From positions 62,001-126,000 of the forward strand of contig NZ_JAHWGP010000004.1 in the NCBI RefSeq assembly GCF_020873915.1: a stretch of 64,000 nucleotides of DNA, written 5' to 3'. Below the pieces are notes generated by a model. The model ran no database searches. It had not been told where the DNA came from and saw only the letters and a program-made list of their open reading frames with translations. The DNA is from Streptomyces sp. DH5 (GTDB lineage: Bacteria; Actinomycetota; Actinomycetes; Streptomycetales; Streptomycetaceae). Position numbers and translations under genes: made by a program. Position 1 is the stretch's first letter. Each line of letters starts with the position of its first letter. Below are positions 43,715 to 52,912 of the stretch, piece after piece.

Positions 43715-44590
43715 CTACATGCGCTTGAGGATCGCCTGTTTGGCGAGGGTGAACTCCTCGTCCGTGAGGACCCCCGACCGGTGCAGTTCACCCAGTTCCC
43801 GCAGCCGCCGCAGCAGCGCGTCGTGGTCGTCCCCCGCGGGGCGGGGGGCCGGCTGCCGGCCGGCCTCCGGTTCCGGTTCGCCGGCGGGGGCGGCCGGGTG
43901 CGGCAGGCGGGCCTGGACGGCGGCGGCGACCAGCGCCATCAGCGGGTCCTTCTTGAAGCCCCACAGCTCCACCGAGTTGGGGTCGTACTTGGCCGGGGCC
44001 TTGGTCGGGGCGTGGCGCACATGGAAGCGGAGGTGCCCGTTCTCCAGTCCGGCCGCGGGCTGCCACTCCACGCCGGTCAGGTCCGTCACCGCCAGGGTGC
44101 GGGTGCCGGCGGCGGCCTTGGCGTCCTCCGTCTTCCAGTTCCACTCCAGCCGCACCCGCTCGCCGTCGAAGCTCACCGTGCCGTCCCCGGCGGAGACGGA
44201 CAACGGCACGGACGGGCCGGGCAGCAGGTACTCGGCGACCGGGTCGGAGGGGACCTGGTCCAGCAGCAGGGCGGTGCGGACCTCCTCCGCGAAGTACTCG
44301 GCCACGCCGGACCGGTCGGAGTCGACGATCAGCTGGTAGGGATCGTGCGGCTCGGTGAGCCGGCCGGCCGCCGCCTGCAGCAGCGGGTCGGCGCCGTCGC
44401 GCAGCCGCAGCCTGAGCCGCCCCGCCTTCTTGCCGTGCTCGAACGATATCCCCGCCAACGCGGCCAGGGGCAGCGCCAGTTCACCCAGGGTCCTGCGCAG
44501 CAGGCCGACGTTCTTGTCCCGGCCGGGAGTCAGACGCAGGGCCTCCCCGTCGAAGGTCCACGTACCGTCCTTCTGGATGATTTCCGCCAT
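43715..44590 (-). CDS. DUF4429/SHOCT domain protein
   Basis: A 291-residue protein with two DUF4429-type beta-rich domains (about 1-115: AEIIQKDGTWTFDGEALRLT; about 130-235: GDGTVSFDGERVRLEWNWK) and a C-terminal SHOCT helix pair (LRRLRELGELHRSGVLTDEE). DUF4429 resembles lipid-binding or PH-like folds and SHOCT is an oligomerisation motif. No membrane segment. Function unknown. The 44591-44786 gap before the next gene is empty to my reading. Confidence 0.8.
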   Translation of the reverse strand: MAEIIQKDGTWTFDGEALRLTPGRDKNVGLLRRTLGELALPLAALAGISFEHGKKAGRLRLRLRDGADPLLQAAAGRLTEPHDPYQLIVDSDRSGVAEYFAEEVRTALLLDQVPSDPVAEYLLPGPSVPLSVSAGDGTVSFDGERVRLEWNWKTEDAKAAAGTRTLAVTDLTGVEWQPAAGLENGHLRFHVRHAPTKAPAKYDPNSVELWGFKKDPLMALVAAAVQARLPHPAAPAGEPEPEAGRQPAPRPAGDDHDALLRRLRELGELHRSGVLTDEEFTLAKQAILKRM

Positions 44591-44786
44591 GGGGTGATTG
44601 TTTCACCGACAGGCCGTGACCGAGTGGCCCTCCGCCGTCACGACTCCCGCGCCCGGACGGGGGTGGCGGGGCCGCACCACCCGGAGGGCCGCATTCCCGG
44701 CGCGCAGCCGGAAGTGCGGGCGCCGGACGGCGCGCCGTAGTAGTCCTGTGAGGACGCAAGTCCGTCCGATCTCGGAGGAGTACCCG

Positions 44787-45134
44787 ATGTCCGTTCGCCG
44801 TGTCGTACCCGTCATCCGGTCCGGGGCCGTGGAGGAGAGCCGGGAGTTCTACGGCCTGCTGGGCCTCGAGGAGGTCATGAACCACGGGTGGATCGTGACG
44901 CTCGCGTCCCCGTCCCGTCCGGAGGCACAGGTCAGCCTGATGTCCGAGGACAGGACCGCGCCGGTCACCCCGGACATGAGCGTCGAGGTGGACGACGTGG
45001 ACGCGGCCTACGCGGTCCTGCGGGAGAGGGGCGCGGAGATCGTGCACCCGTTGAGCGACGAGGAGTGGGGCGTGCGGCGGTTCTTCGTCCGCGACCCCGA
45101 CGGCCGCGTGGTCAACGTGCTGGGCCACCGCTGA
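44787..45134 (+). CDS. VOC/glyoxalase-family protein
   Basis: A 115-residue single-domain vicinal-oxygen-chelate protein: VVPVIRSGAVEESREFYGLL at the start, SVEVDDVDAAYAVLRERGAE, and RRFFVRDPDGRVVNVLGH at the end. Members bind metals and small molecules or confer drug binding; the substrate is unknown. GGAGGAG precedes the ATG by 7 nt. Convergent with desD. Confidence 0.85.
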   Translation: MSVRRVVPVIRSGAVEESREFYGLLGLEEVMNHGWIVTLASPSRPEAQVSLMSEDRTAPVTPDMSVEVDDVDAAYAVLRERGAEIVHPLSDEEWGVRRFFVRDPDGRVVNVLGHR

Positions 45135-45171
45135 CGCGGGAGGCGGCCCGCCGGGGCCGGCCGGAACCGGT

Positions 45172-45204
45172 GGGCGCCCCGGAGGACCGTACTCCGGGGC
45201 GCCC
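45172..45204. terminator. Bidirectional hairpin between VOC gene and desD
   Basis: A perfect 13-bp stem GGGCGCCCCGGAG/CTCCGGGGCGCCC with a 7-nt loop, between the two convergent stop codons. Confidence 0.85.
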
Positions 45205-45217
45205 GCCCGTCCACGGG

Positions 45218-46990
45218 TCAGAACTCCGCGAGGGGGTTCTTCAGGGTGCCGACCAGCTGGAGGGCGCCGGAGGGGTCGGCCAGGTCGACCATCTGCTTGT
45301 TGTCGCGCAACTGCAGGCGGTTCAGGCAGGACAGGGCGAACTCCGGCGCGAACAGGTCGTACCGGGCGAACTTGTCGGCCAGTCCGGGCACCGACGCCTG
45401 GTACTCGCGGGTGACCTCGGCGACCGTGCGCCAGAAGCCGTCCTCGTCCAGGACCCCCTCCTCGGCCAGGTTCGCGGCCAGGAAGCGGAAGAAGCAGTCG
45501 AAGACGTCCGTGAAGATGGACAGCAGCTTCGTGTCGTCCGGCACCTCCACCCGGATGCGGGCGACCTCCGGCGGCAGCACCGCGTCGGGGTCCATCACCG
45601 CGATCTCCTCGGCGATGTCCTTGTAGATCGCGCGCCGCACCACGCCGTCGGCCAGCACGAGGATCACGTTCTCGCCGTGCGGCATGTACACCAGGTCGTA
45701 GGCGTAGAAGCTGTGCAGCAGCGGCACGTAGTACGCGCGCAGGTAGTGGCGCAGCCACTCGGTGGGGGCGAGTCCGGAGCGGGCGACCAGCGCCGCCGCG
45801 ACGGAGGTGCCCTCGTGGTCGACGTGGACCAGCGAGGCCATGGTGGCGAGGGACTCGCCGTCCTCCAGGGACGGCACCGGGCTCTCCCGCCACAGCGCGG
45901 CCAGCATCTTGCGGTACGGCGAGTAGCGGTCCGTGGCCTGCTCGTACTCCAGGTGCCGGTAGCCCACGGCGGCCCGCTCGCGGATGACCGACAGCCCCGT
46001 GGCCCGCAGCACCGGGTCGCTCTCGACGAGCTGTGCCAGCCAGTCGTTGATCGCCGGGGTCGCCTCCATGTAGGCGGCGGACAGCCCTCGCATGAAGCCC
46101 ATGTTGAGGACGGACAGGGCCGTCTTCACGTAGTGCTTCTCGGGGTGCGACCGGTTGAAGAAGGTGCGGATGGACTGCTGGGCCAGGTACTCGTCGTCGC
46201 CCTCGCCCAGGCAGACCAGGTGCCCGCGGGCGACCTCGGCGGCGAAGGTGACGGACAGCTTGTTCCACCACTGCCAGGGGTGGACGGGGATGAGGAGGTA
46301 GTCGGTGGGGTCGAGGTCCCGCGCGCGCAGGACGGCGTGGAACCCCTCGACGGTCTCCTCGCCCAGTTCCTGCCGCACGAACGCCTCGTACTCGATGCCC
46401 ACGCCCGCCGTGAACGCGGCCCGCGAGCGGTGGGCGGCCAGCCACACCAGCCTCACCGGGGTCGCCGCCTCCGGCGCGTACGCGTGGTACTCGTGGATGC
46501 CGAAGCCGAGCCGCCCGTTGTTGGCGACGAAGCAGGGATGGCCCTCGGTCATGCCGGTCTCGACGGCCTGGAAGCCCGCGTCGATCAGCTCACCGGCCGG
46601 CACCTGCGGCTTGGTGAGCTTGTAGCAGGTGCCGGAGAGGGTGGAGGAGATCTCCTCCAGGTAGACCGGCAGGATCTCGTCGCTCAGCCCCAGGGACTTC
46701 CGCAGCTCGACGAAGAAGTCCAGCGCCGCGAGTTCGAGTTCGGCGTCGTCGCGGTGGCGGGTGATCGAGTCGGCTTCGACCCCCCAGTGGTCCAGGGCGC
46801 GCCGCGTCGCCGTGAAGGTGTACCGGGTCCGGCCGTCGTCGCTGTGGACGGCGTACCGGCCGTCGCCGGCGGCCTCCGGCGTGATGAGCCGCTCGTGGGC
46901 GAACTCGGCGAGTGCCTTGCGGATCAGCAGGCGGTTGGCCCGCGCCCAGCGGTGGGGGGACAGGTGCGCCACGGCGTCGGACGGTGTCAT
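45218..46990 (-). CDS. desD: Desferrioxamine synthetase DesD (NIS synthetase)
   Basis: A 590-residue IucA/IucC-family NRPS-independent siderophore synthetase. It adenylates the carboxylate of N-hydroxy-N-succinylcadaverine, then trimerises and cyclises it to desferrioxamine E (or B with an acetyl unit). Family motifs are EGHPCFVANNGRLGFG, LIPVHPWQWWNKLSV, ATP-binding SHPEKHYVKTALSVLNMG and YMPHGENVILVL. The ATG at 46990 overlaps the desC stop (ATGA). Last gene of desABCD. Confidence 0.97.
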   Translation of the reverse strand: MTPSDAVAHLSPHRWARANRLLIRKALAEFAHERLITPEAAGDGRYAVHSDDGRTRYTFTATRRALDHWGVEADSITRHRDDAELELAALDFFVELRKSLGLSDEILPVYLEEISSTLSGTCYKLTKPQVPAGELIDAGFQAVETGMTEGHPCFVANNGRLGFGIHEYHAYAPEAATPVRLVWLAAHRSRAAFTAGVGIEYEAFVRQELGEETVEGFHAVLRARDLDPTDYLLIPVHPWQWWNKLSVTFAAEVARGHLVCLGEGDDEYLAQQSIRTFFNRSHPEKHYVKTALSVLNMGFMRGLSAAYMEATPAINDWLAQLVESDPVLRATGLSVIRERAAVGYRHLEYEQATDRYSPYRKMLAALWRESPVPSLEDGESLATMASLVHVDHEGTSVAAALVARSGLAPTEWLRHYLRAYYVPLLHSFYAYDLVYMPHGENVILVLADGVVRRAIYKDIAEEIAVMDPDAVLPPEVARIRVEVPDDTKLLSIFTDVFDCFFRFLAANLAEEGVLDEDGFWRTVAEVTREYQASVPGLADKFARYDLFAPEFALSCLNRLQLRDNKQMVDLADPSGALQLVGTLKNPLAEF

Positions 46991-47526
46991 GCGGATGCTC
47001 CTCGGGCGGCCTCGAACTGTTCGCGCGTGCAGAAGCTCAGCAGCGCGCGCTTCTCCGGCTTGTCGATCTCCCGCTCGGGGACGAAGCCCACGGCCTCGTT
47101 GAGCGCGTGCACGGCCTTGTTGCCGACGTCCGGTTCGACCACGACCCGCCGGGTGGCGGGGTCGGCGAACAGCTCCTCCATCACGGCGGTGATGACGGCC
47201 CGGGTGAAGCCGTGGACGGGGCGGTCGGTGGGGGCGACCAGGAAGTGCATGCCGACATCGCCGGGCTCGGGGTCGTACAGGCCGACGAGTTCGACGTACC
47301 GGGGGTCGTACGTCTCCATCAGGAACGCGGGTTCGCCGTCGTGCAGGCCGATGAAGGCGTGGTGGTGCTCCTCGGCGGCGATGCGCAGGTACTCGCGCTC
47401 GACGTCCTGGAGCGTCGCGTCCCGCATCATCCAGTACGCCGCCTTCGGGTCGGTGACCCAGCGGTGCAGCAGCCCGGCGTCCTTCGGCGGGTCCAGCGGG
47501 CGGACGGTGAACGTACCGATGCTCAT
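46987..47526 (-). CDS. desC: Acyl-CoA acyltransferase DesC
   Basis: A 179-residue GNAT-like acyltransferase that transfers succinyl or acetyl from CoA to N-hydroxycadaverine. The IucB/RhbD-type signature is [20 protein letters not shown] and [20 protein letters not shown]. The ATG overlaps the desB stop (ATGA), and its own stop overlaps desD, so all three are translationally coupled. Confidence 0.95.
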   Translation of the reverse strand: MSIGTFTVRPLDPPKDAGLLHRWVTDPKAAYWMMRDATLQDVEREYLRIAAEEHHHAFIGLHDGEPAFLMETYDPRYVELVGLYDPEPGDVGMHFLVAPTDRPVHGFTRAVITAVMEELFADPATRRVVVEPDVGNKAVHALNEAVGFVPEREIDKPEKRALLSFCTREQFEAARGASA

Positions 47527-48815
47527 ACGGAGAACTCCTGGAACGCGATGCTCTTCTCGACCGGGTAGTACTCGGTGCCCAGCAGCTCACGGATGATGGA
47601 GGCGTTGCGGTACGGGCCCATGCCCAGGTCGGGGCTGGTGACGCTGTGCGTGTGGACGCCCGCGTTCTGCAGGAAGACGCCCCGGCCGGTGACGTCGATG
47701 GCGTAGTTGCGGGCGACGTCGAAGCGGCCGTGGCCGTCGAAGCGGATCCGGTCGCGGACCGGGTCGAGGAAGGCCGGCGGCTCGTAGTGGTAGCCGGTGG
47801 CCAGGACCAGGCCCTCGGTGCGGATCTCGAAGTCCTTGTCCTGCTCGTCCTGGTGGAAGCCGAGCGTGTAGGCGCCGTCCTCGTAACGGGCCGTTTTCAG
47901 GGACGAGTTGGTGAGCAGCCTGGTGGGGACCGGCCGGTCGCCGCTCTCCACGTCCTTCTGGTACAGCAGGTCGAAGATGGCGTCGATCAGCTCCGAGTTG
48001 ATGCCCTTGAACAGGCCCTTCTGCTGCTTCTCCAGCCGGTAGCGGGTCTGCTCGGGCAGGGCGCGGAAGTAGTCGATGTAGTCCGGGGACGTCATCTCCA
48101 GGGTCAGCTTGGTGTACTCCAGCGGGAAGAACCGCGGCGAGCGGGTGACCCAGTTGAGCTGGTAGCCGTGGACGTCGATCTCGGAGAGCAGCTCGTGGTA
48201 GATCTCGGCGGCGCTCTGCCCGCTGCCGACGACCGTGACCGACTTCTTCTTCCGCAGCTCCGCCTTGCGGTGCATGTACTGCGCGGTGTGGAAGAGGTCG
48301 CCGTCCAGTCCGCGGCAGGGCTCGGGGAGATACGGCACGGTGCCGGTGCCGAGCACCAGGTGCCGGGCGCGGTACGTCCGCCCGGCCGCCGTCGCGACCG
48401 CGTACAGGCCGTCGGCCTCGTCGTACGTCACCTCGGTGACCGTCGTGCCGAAGCGGATGCTGCCGAGCTTGGCGGCTGCCCAGCGGCAGTAGTCGTCGTA
48501 CTCGACCCGCAGCGGGTAGAAGTTCTCGCGTATGTAGAACGAGTACAGCCGGCCCTTCTCCTTGAGGTAGTTGAGGAAGGAGTAGGGGGACGTCGGGTCG
48601 GCGAGGGTGACCAGGTCCGACATGAACGGCGTCTGGAGGTGCGCGCCGTCGAGGAACATCCCGGCGTGCCAGGCGAAGTCCGGCTTGGACTCCAGGAAGA
48701 CGCCGTTGAGTTCGGTGATCGGCTCGGTGAGGCAGGCGAGGCCGAGGTTGAAGGGGCCCAGCCCGATGCCCACGAAGTCGTAGGTGGTGTCCGGGGCTTC
48801 AGCAAGCGCGGTCAA
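47523..48815 (-). CDS. desB: Cadaverine N-monooxygenase DesB
   Basis: A 430-residue flavin-dependent N-hydroxylating monooxygenase (lysine/ornithine hydroxylase family) forming N-hydroxycadaverine. The FAD motif is [14 protein letters not shown], the NADPH motif [15 protein letters not shown], and the C-terminal [10 protein letters not shown] is conserved. TTG start with GGGAG six nt upstream, overlapping desA by 17 nt. Confidence 0.95.
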   Translation of the reverse strand: MTALAEAPDTTYDFVGIGLGPFNLGLACLTEPITELNGVFLESKPDFAWHAGMFLDGAHLQTPFMSDLVTLADPTSPYSFLNYLKEKGRLYSFYIRENFYPLRVEYDDYCRWAAAKLGSIRFGTTVTEVTYDEADGLYAVATAAGRTYRARHLVLGTGTVPYLPEPCRGLDGDLFHTAQYMHRKAELRKKKSVTVVGSGQSAAEIYHELLSEIDVHGYQLNWVTRSPRFFPLEYTKLTLEMTSPDYIDYFRALPEQTRYRLEKQQKGLFKGINSELIDAIFDLLYQKDVESGDRPVPTRLLTNSSLKTARYEDGAYTLGFHQDEQDKDFEIRTEGLVLATGYHYEPPAFLDPVRDRIRFDGHGRFDVARNYAIDVTGRGVFLQNAGVHTHSVTSPDLGMGPYRNASIIRELLGTEYYPVEKSIAFQEFSV

Positions 48816-50241
48816 GGGATTCTCCCAGGTACTGCTCGGCGTGGCCGGCGATCAGGTCGAGGACGGCGGAGATGTCGGCCGTCGTGGTCTCGGGGTTCAG
48901 CAGGGTGAACTTCAGGTAGTGGCGTCCGGCCACCTTGGTGCCCGCGACGACCGCGTCACCGGAGGCGAACAGGGCCTTGCGGGCGTGGAGGTTGGCGCGG
49001 TCGATCTCGGCGGGGTCGGTGACGGCCGCCGGGACGTAACGGAAGACGAGGGTGGAGAGGCTGGGCGCGACCACGACGTCGAAGCGCGGGTCGGCGGCGA
49101 GCAGCTTCCAGCCCTCCGCGGCCAGGTCGCACACCTCGTCGAAGAGGCGGCCGATGCCGTCGGCGCCCATCACGCGCAGGGTCATCCACAGTTTGAGGGC
49201 GTCGAAGCGGCGGGTGGTCTGCAGGGACTTGTCGACCTGGTTGGGGATGCGCTCGGCCACCGTGCGGCGCGGGTTGAGGTACTCGGCGTGGTAGGTGGCG
49301 TGTCGCAGCGTGGCGGTGTCGCGGACCAGCAGGGCCGACGAACTGACCGGCTGGAAGAAGGACTTGTGGTAGTCGACGGTGACGGAGTCGGCGCGCTCGA
49401 TGCCGTCGATGCGGTCGCGGTACTTCGGTGAGGCGAGCAGACCGCAGCCGTAGGCGGCGTCCACGTGCATCCAGGCGCCGTGCCGCTCGCACAGTGCGGC
49501 GATCTCGGGCAGCGGGTCGATGGAGCCGAAGTCGGTGGTGCCGGCGGTGGCGACGACGGCCATGGGGACCAGGCCCGCCTCGGTGCAGCGCTCCAGCTCG
49601 CGGGCGAGGGCGACGGTCCGCAGCCGCTTGTCGTGGTCGACGGGGATCGACACCACGGCGTCGGGCCCGAGGCCGAGCAGTTTCGCGGACTTCTGCACGC
49701 TGAAGTGGCTCACCTCGGAGGCGAAGACGCGCAGTCTCGCCAGGTCGTCGGTCTTGGCCTCCTCACGGGCCAGCAGCAGCGCCTGGAGGTTGGACTGGCT
49801 GCCGCCGGAGGTGAACACGCCGTCGGCGGCGGGGCCGAGGCCGATGCGTCCGGCCGTCCAGTCGATGAGCTTGCGTTCGATGAGGGTGCCGCCGGCCGAC
49901 TGGTCCCAGGTGTCCAGGGAGGAGTTGACGGCGGAGAGCACCGCCTCGCCGAGCAGGGCCGGGATGACGACCGGGCAGTTGAGGTGGGCGAGGTAGCGGG
50001 GGTGGTGGAAGTAGATCGCGTCCCGGAGGTAGACGTCCTCCAGTTCGTCCAGCACCGCGGTGGTGTCGTGCAGGGGCCGGTCGAGGTCGATCGCGTCGAT
50101 GCGGGGGGCGAGGCCGTCGACCGTGACGCCGGTGAACGGCCGGTCCGTGGTGGCGAGTTTGGCCGCCACCCGCTCGACTCCCTCGGTCACGGAGCGGCGG
50201 TAGTGCTCCGCGGTGGTGTCGTTGAGCAGGTGCGAGCGCAT
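48799..50241 (-). CDS. desA: Lysine decarboxylase DesA
   Basis: A 480-residue PLP-dependent group II decarboxylase turning L-lysine into cadaverine, the first step of desferrioxamine synthesis. The PLP lysine is in [13 protein letters not shown]; the cofactor-binding [10 protein letters not shown] and [15 protein letters not shown] segments are present. First gene of desABCD; an iron-repressor box lies 54 bp upstream. Start ATG at 50241 after GGAGG. Confidence 0.96.
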   Translation of the reverse strand: MRSHLLNDTTAEHYRRSVTEGVERVAAKLATTDRPFTGVTVDGLAPRIDAIDLDRPLHDTTAVLDELEDVYLRDAIYFHHPRYLAHLNCPVVIPALLGEAVLSAVNSSLDTWDQSAGGTLIERKLIDWTAGRIGLGPAADGVFTSGGSQSNLQALLLAREEAKTDDLARLRVFASEVSHFSVQKSAKLLGLGPDAVVSIPVDHDKRLRTVALARELERCTEAGLVPMAVVATAGTTDFGSIDPLPEIAALCERHGAWMHVDAAYGCGLLASPKYRDRIDGIERADSVTVDYHKSFFQPVSSSALLVRDTATLRHATYHAEYLNPRRTVAERIPNQVDKSLQTTRRFDALKLWMTLRVMGADGIGRLFDEVCDLAAEGWKLLAADPRFDVVVAPSLSTLVFRYVPAAVTDPAEIDRANLHARKALFASGDAVVAGTKVAGRHYLKFTLLNPETTTADISAVLDLIAGHAEQYLGESLDRAC

Positions 50242-50294
50242 GTGGGGGTCCTCCGGTGGGACGGGCCGGTGCGGGGAGCGGGCCAGTGCGTGAC

Positions 50295-50313
50295 TTAGGT
50301 TAGCCTAACCTGA
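50295..50313. promoter_or_regulatory. Iron box upstream of desA
   Basis: TTAGGTTAGCCTAACCTGA is a near-perfect 19-bp DtxR/IdeR/DmdR1-type palindrome. Iron-loaded repressor should block desABCD here. The 17-bp core recurs upstream of desE. Confidence 0.93.
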
Positions 50314-50394
50314 GCCAAGTGAAGGTATTCCGCGTTCGGCCGTGACCGTGGTCACTCGGTCACGGGGTTGACGTGACGCCAACTCCCTTACACA

Positions 50395-51273
50395 TCAACC
50401 CTGTTCGCGCAACTGCTCCTCCGTCAGGCCGCGTCGCCAGTAGCCCACGAACGTCACGCGCCGGCGGTCGACACCCCGCTCGCCGACGAAGTGGCGCCGC
50501 AGCTGCTTCACGCAGCCGGACTCACCGGCGATCCAGACGTACGGCCGCTCGGCGTGCGGGAGTTCGGCGGCGCGCAGCCCCTCCAGCGCCATCGGGGAGG
50601 CGTCCGTGCCCGCCGCCGCGGCGTCCCGGACGAACCAGGTGATCTCCGCGTCGGCGGCGGTCGGCAGGTCCTGCACGTCACCGGCGTGCGGCACCTCCAG
50701 CCACACCCGGGCCCGCAGGCCGGCGGGGAGCGTCTCGAGGACGGCGGCGGTGGCGGGCAGGGCGGTCTCGTCGGCCCACAGGAGCACCAGGTCGGTGTCC
50801 TCGGGCGGACGGAAGCGGATCGCGCGGTTGTCGGCGATCGCGGGACCGAGCAGCAGGACCCGGTCACCGGCCGTCGCGCGGGAGGCCCAGCGGGAGGCCG
50901 GACCGGCCTCGGCGGACGTGCCGCCCTCCCCGGTGACCCCGTGCAGCACGAAGTCGATGTCCACCTCGGTGGTGCACCCCAGGGCGTCGGTGCGCAACGC
51001 CCTCAGGGTGTACGAGCGCATCACCGCCCGGACGTCGTCGGGCAGTTCGCGCCAGCCCTGCCACCAGTCGTCACCGCGTTCGAGCGGCACGGCCGGCTCG
51101 CTCTGCCCCGGGTGCGGGAGGAACAGCGACAGGGACTGGTCGCGCCCGTCGGAGTGGAAGTCGCGCAGTTCGGGGCCGGTGAAGGTGACCCGGACCAGGG
51201 ACGGACCGAGCCGCCTCGTCGCTGCGACCTGGAGGGAGAAGAAGCGGAACGGGGCGGCTACGGCAGTGGTCAC
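50395..51273 (-). CDS. desF: Siderophore-interacting FAD protein DesF
   Basis: A 292-residue siderophore-interacting protein (SIP/ViuB-type ferric reductase). The FAD-binding segment is MRSYTLRALRTDALGCTTEV; the NAD(P)H-binding part is in the C-terminal half (VLLWADETALPATAAVLETL; PYVWIAGESGCVKQLRRHFV). It likely reduces iron from imported ferrioxamine. GTG start, 37 bp after desE in the same direction. The symbol follows the S. coelicolor order from memory. Confidence 0.9.
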   Translation of the reverse strand: MTTAVAAPFRFFSLQVAATRRLGPSLVRVTFTGPELRDFHSDGRDQSLSLFLPHPGQSEPAVPLERGDDWWQGWRELPDDVRAVMRSYTLRALRTDALGCTTEVDIDFVLHGVTGEGGTSAEAGPASRWASRATAGDRVLLLGPAIADNRAIRFRPPEDTDLVLLWADETALPATAAVLETLPAGLRARVWLEVPHAGDVQDLPTAADAEITWFVRDAAAAGTDASPMALEGLRAAELPHAERPYVWIAGESGCVKQLRRHFVGERGVDRRRVTFVGYWRRGLTEEQLREQG

Positions 51274-51310
51274 GTACGGCTCCGGGGCAGGAGGGTTCTG
51301 TCGGGGAGGG

Positions 51311-52354
51311 TCAGCTGACCTTCTTGGCCTTCTCGATGGCCTCGGCGAGCGCCTCGACCGGCGCGACGCACTTGTCGTAGGACAGGATCGGCTCGGTGGA
51401 CCGGGCGATGACCTGGCCGGCCTTGACCGCGGGCAGTTCCTTCCAGGTCGCCTCGGTGATGTCGGCGGGCTGGATGGCGGAGGTGCGGTCGTCCATCATG
51501 ATGACGTCGGCCTTGTGCTTGTCGACGTTCTCCCAGCTGAGGCTCTCGAACCAGCCGCCGGTGGCCTTCTTGGCCTCCTCGGTCGGCTCGACGAAGTCCA
51601 CGCCGAGCGCCTTGAAGTACTCCAGGTCGACGGAGAGGTTGGTGCCGGAGACGTAGAAGAGCTCGGGGCTCGCCGAGCCGACCAGCACCTTGATGCCGGG
51701 GTTGGCCTTGACGGCCTTGCGCAGCCGCTCCGAGGCCTCCTCGAAGCGCTTCTTGGCGTCGGTGACCTTGGCGGCCTTCATGTCGGCGCCGAGCGACTCC
51801 GCCAGTTCCCACATCCGCTGGAGCGGGCCGGTCAGCTGACGGTCGTAGACGGAGATGCCGACGCTCGGAGCGAGCTTGGCGATCTTGTCCTTGGACGCCT
51901 CGGGGACGTACCAGAGGGTGCCGGTGTCGTCGAACATCGTGGAGATCAGGACGTCGGGCGCGAGCGTCGCGTACTTCTCGACGTTGAACTGGTCCCAGAC
52001 GTTGCCGAGGATGGTCACCTTGCTGATGTCCATGTCGCCGGCCTGGACGTCGGCCTTGCCGTCCTTGGTCTCCGTCGGCCCGAAGACACCCTTGACCTGC
52101 ACGCCGTAGTCGTACAGCGCGGCGGCGACACCGGTGAACGCGACGATGCTCGCGGGCTTCTCGTCCAGCTTCACCGTGGTGCCGCGGTCGTCCTTGAAGG
52201 TCCAGGGGCCGGACCCGGCTCCGTCCTTCGATCCCGAGTCGCCGCTTTTCGCGCTGTCGTCACCACAGGCCGCGAGCGCGGCACCGAGTCCGAGGACGCC
52301 GCCGGCGGCGAGCAGTCCACGACGGGAGAGACGGGCGGTTCTGGCGTTCGACAT
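51311..52354 (-). CDS. desE: Ferrioxamine-binding lipoprotein DesE
   Basis: A 347-residue class III (FhuD/BtuF-like) substrate-binding lipoprotein. A twin-arginine-like SRRGLLAAGG signal ends at Cys30 (ALAAC), followed by a Gly/Ser/Asp linker and the two-lobed fold with a long backbone helix (KKRFEEASERLRKAVKAN). Iron box upstream. It should deliver ferrioxamines to a permease encoded elsewhere. Confidence 0.93.
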   Translation of the reverse strand: MSNARTARLSRRGLLAAGGVLGLGAALAACGDDSAKSGDSGSKDGAGSGPWTFKDDRGTTVKLDEKPASIVAFTGVAAALYDYGVQVKGVFGPTETKDGKADVQAGDMDISKVTILGNVWDQFNVEKYATLAPDVLISTMFDDTGTLWYVPEASKDKIAKLAPSVGISVYDRQLTGPLQRMWELAESLGADMKAAKVTDAKKRFEEASERLRKAVKANPGIKVLVGSASPELFYVSGTNLSVDLEYFKALGVDFVEPTEEAKKATGGWFESLSWENVDKHKADVIMMDDRTSAIQPADITEATWKELPAVKAGQVIARSTEPILSYDKCVAPVEALAEAIEKAKKVS

Positions 52355-52404
52355 GGGTGGGTCTGCTTTCGTGCGTGCGGAGCCTGCCTTGGCTGGGATC
52401 AGGC

Positions 52405-52423
52405 TTAGGTTAGCCTAACCTCA
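52405..52423. promoter_or_regulatory. Iron box upstream of desE
   Basis: TTAGGTTAGCCTAACCTCA, with the same 17-bp core as the desA box, lies 51 bp upstream of the desE start and should control desEF by iron. Confidence 0.93.
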
Positions 52424-52519
52424 GGGTCTGTCCAGGGGGCGCCGGGGATGCATCCCCGCACGAACCGCCGAAATGCGTGGCCTGTACCGTGATACCGGTC
52501 ACGCGAGGGGGATTTCACC

Positions 52520-52861
52520 ATGGAAGCCGTCCGGCGCTGGGGCCCGTCCGTGGCCGCCCACCTGATCCTCGGGGTGGTGGCCGTCGTGCCGCTGTGGCTG
52601 ACGATGATGTTCGCGGCCAGTCACCCGCTGGCGGAGCTGGGCCTCACCTCCCGCGAGCCCACGGACAACGACGGCATGCTCCCCTGGGCGATGCTCCTGA
52701 TCCCCGTGTGGGCCGCGTTCCTCGCGCTGTGGCTCCCCGTCGGCTCCTTGGCCCGCCCGAAGGAGGGCGTGCGGAAGCGGCGGTACTGGACCGTCAGCTC
52801 GGCTCTGGTGCTGACGCCCATGGTGTTCCTGACGACGCTGTTCGCCCTCGTCGACGGGTGA
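52520..52861 (+). CDS. Small integral membrane protein
   Basis: A 113-residue protein with three hydrophobic segments (about 10-33, 55-75 and 92-110), joined by short polar loops (TSREPTDNDG; ARPKEGVRKRRYW). ATG at 52520 with GAGGGG upstream. Family and function not recognised. Divergent from desE across 165 bp containing the iron box, so it could share iron control; this is not shown. Confidence 0.72.
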   Translation: MEAVRRWGPSVAAHLILGVVAVVPLWLTMMFAASHPLAELGLTSREPTDNDGMLPWAMLLIPVWAAFLALWLPVGSLARPKEGVRKRRYWTVSSALVLTPMVFLTTLFALVDG

Positions 52862-52874
52862 GCCGGGCAGCACA

Positions 52875-52903
52875 CCGGTCCGCGCCCGGCGGGCGCGGAC
52901 CGG
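52875..52903. terminator. Bidirectional hairpin between membrane protein and acyl-CoA dehydrogenase genes
   Basis: A perfect 13-bp stem CCGGTCCGCGCCC/GGGCGCGGACCGG with a 3-nt loop, between convergent genes. Confidence 0.85.
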
Positions 52904-52912
52904 CCCCGCGGC

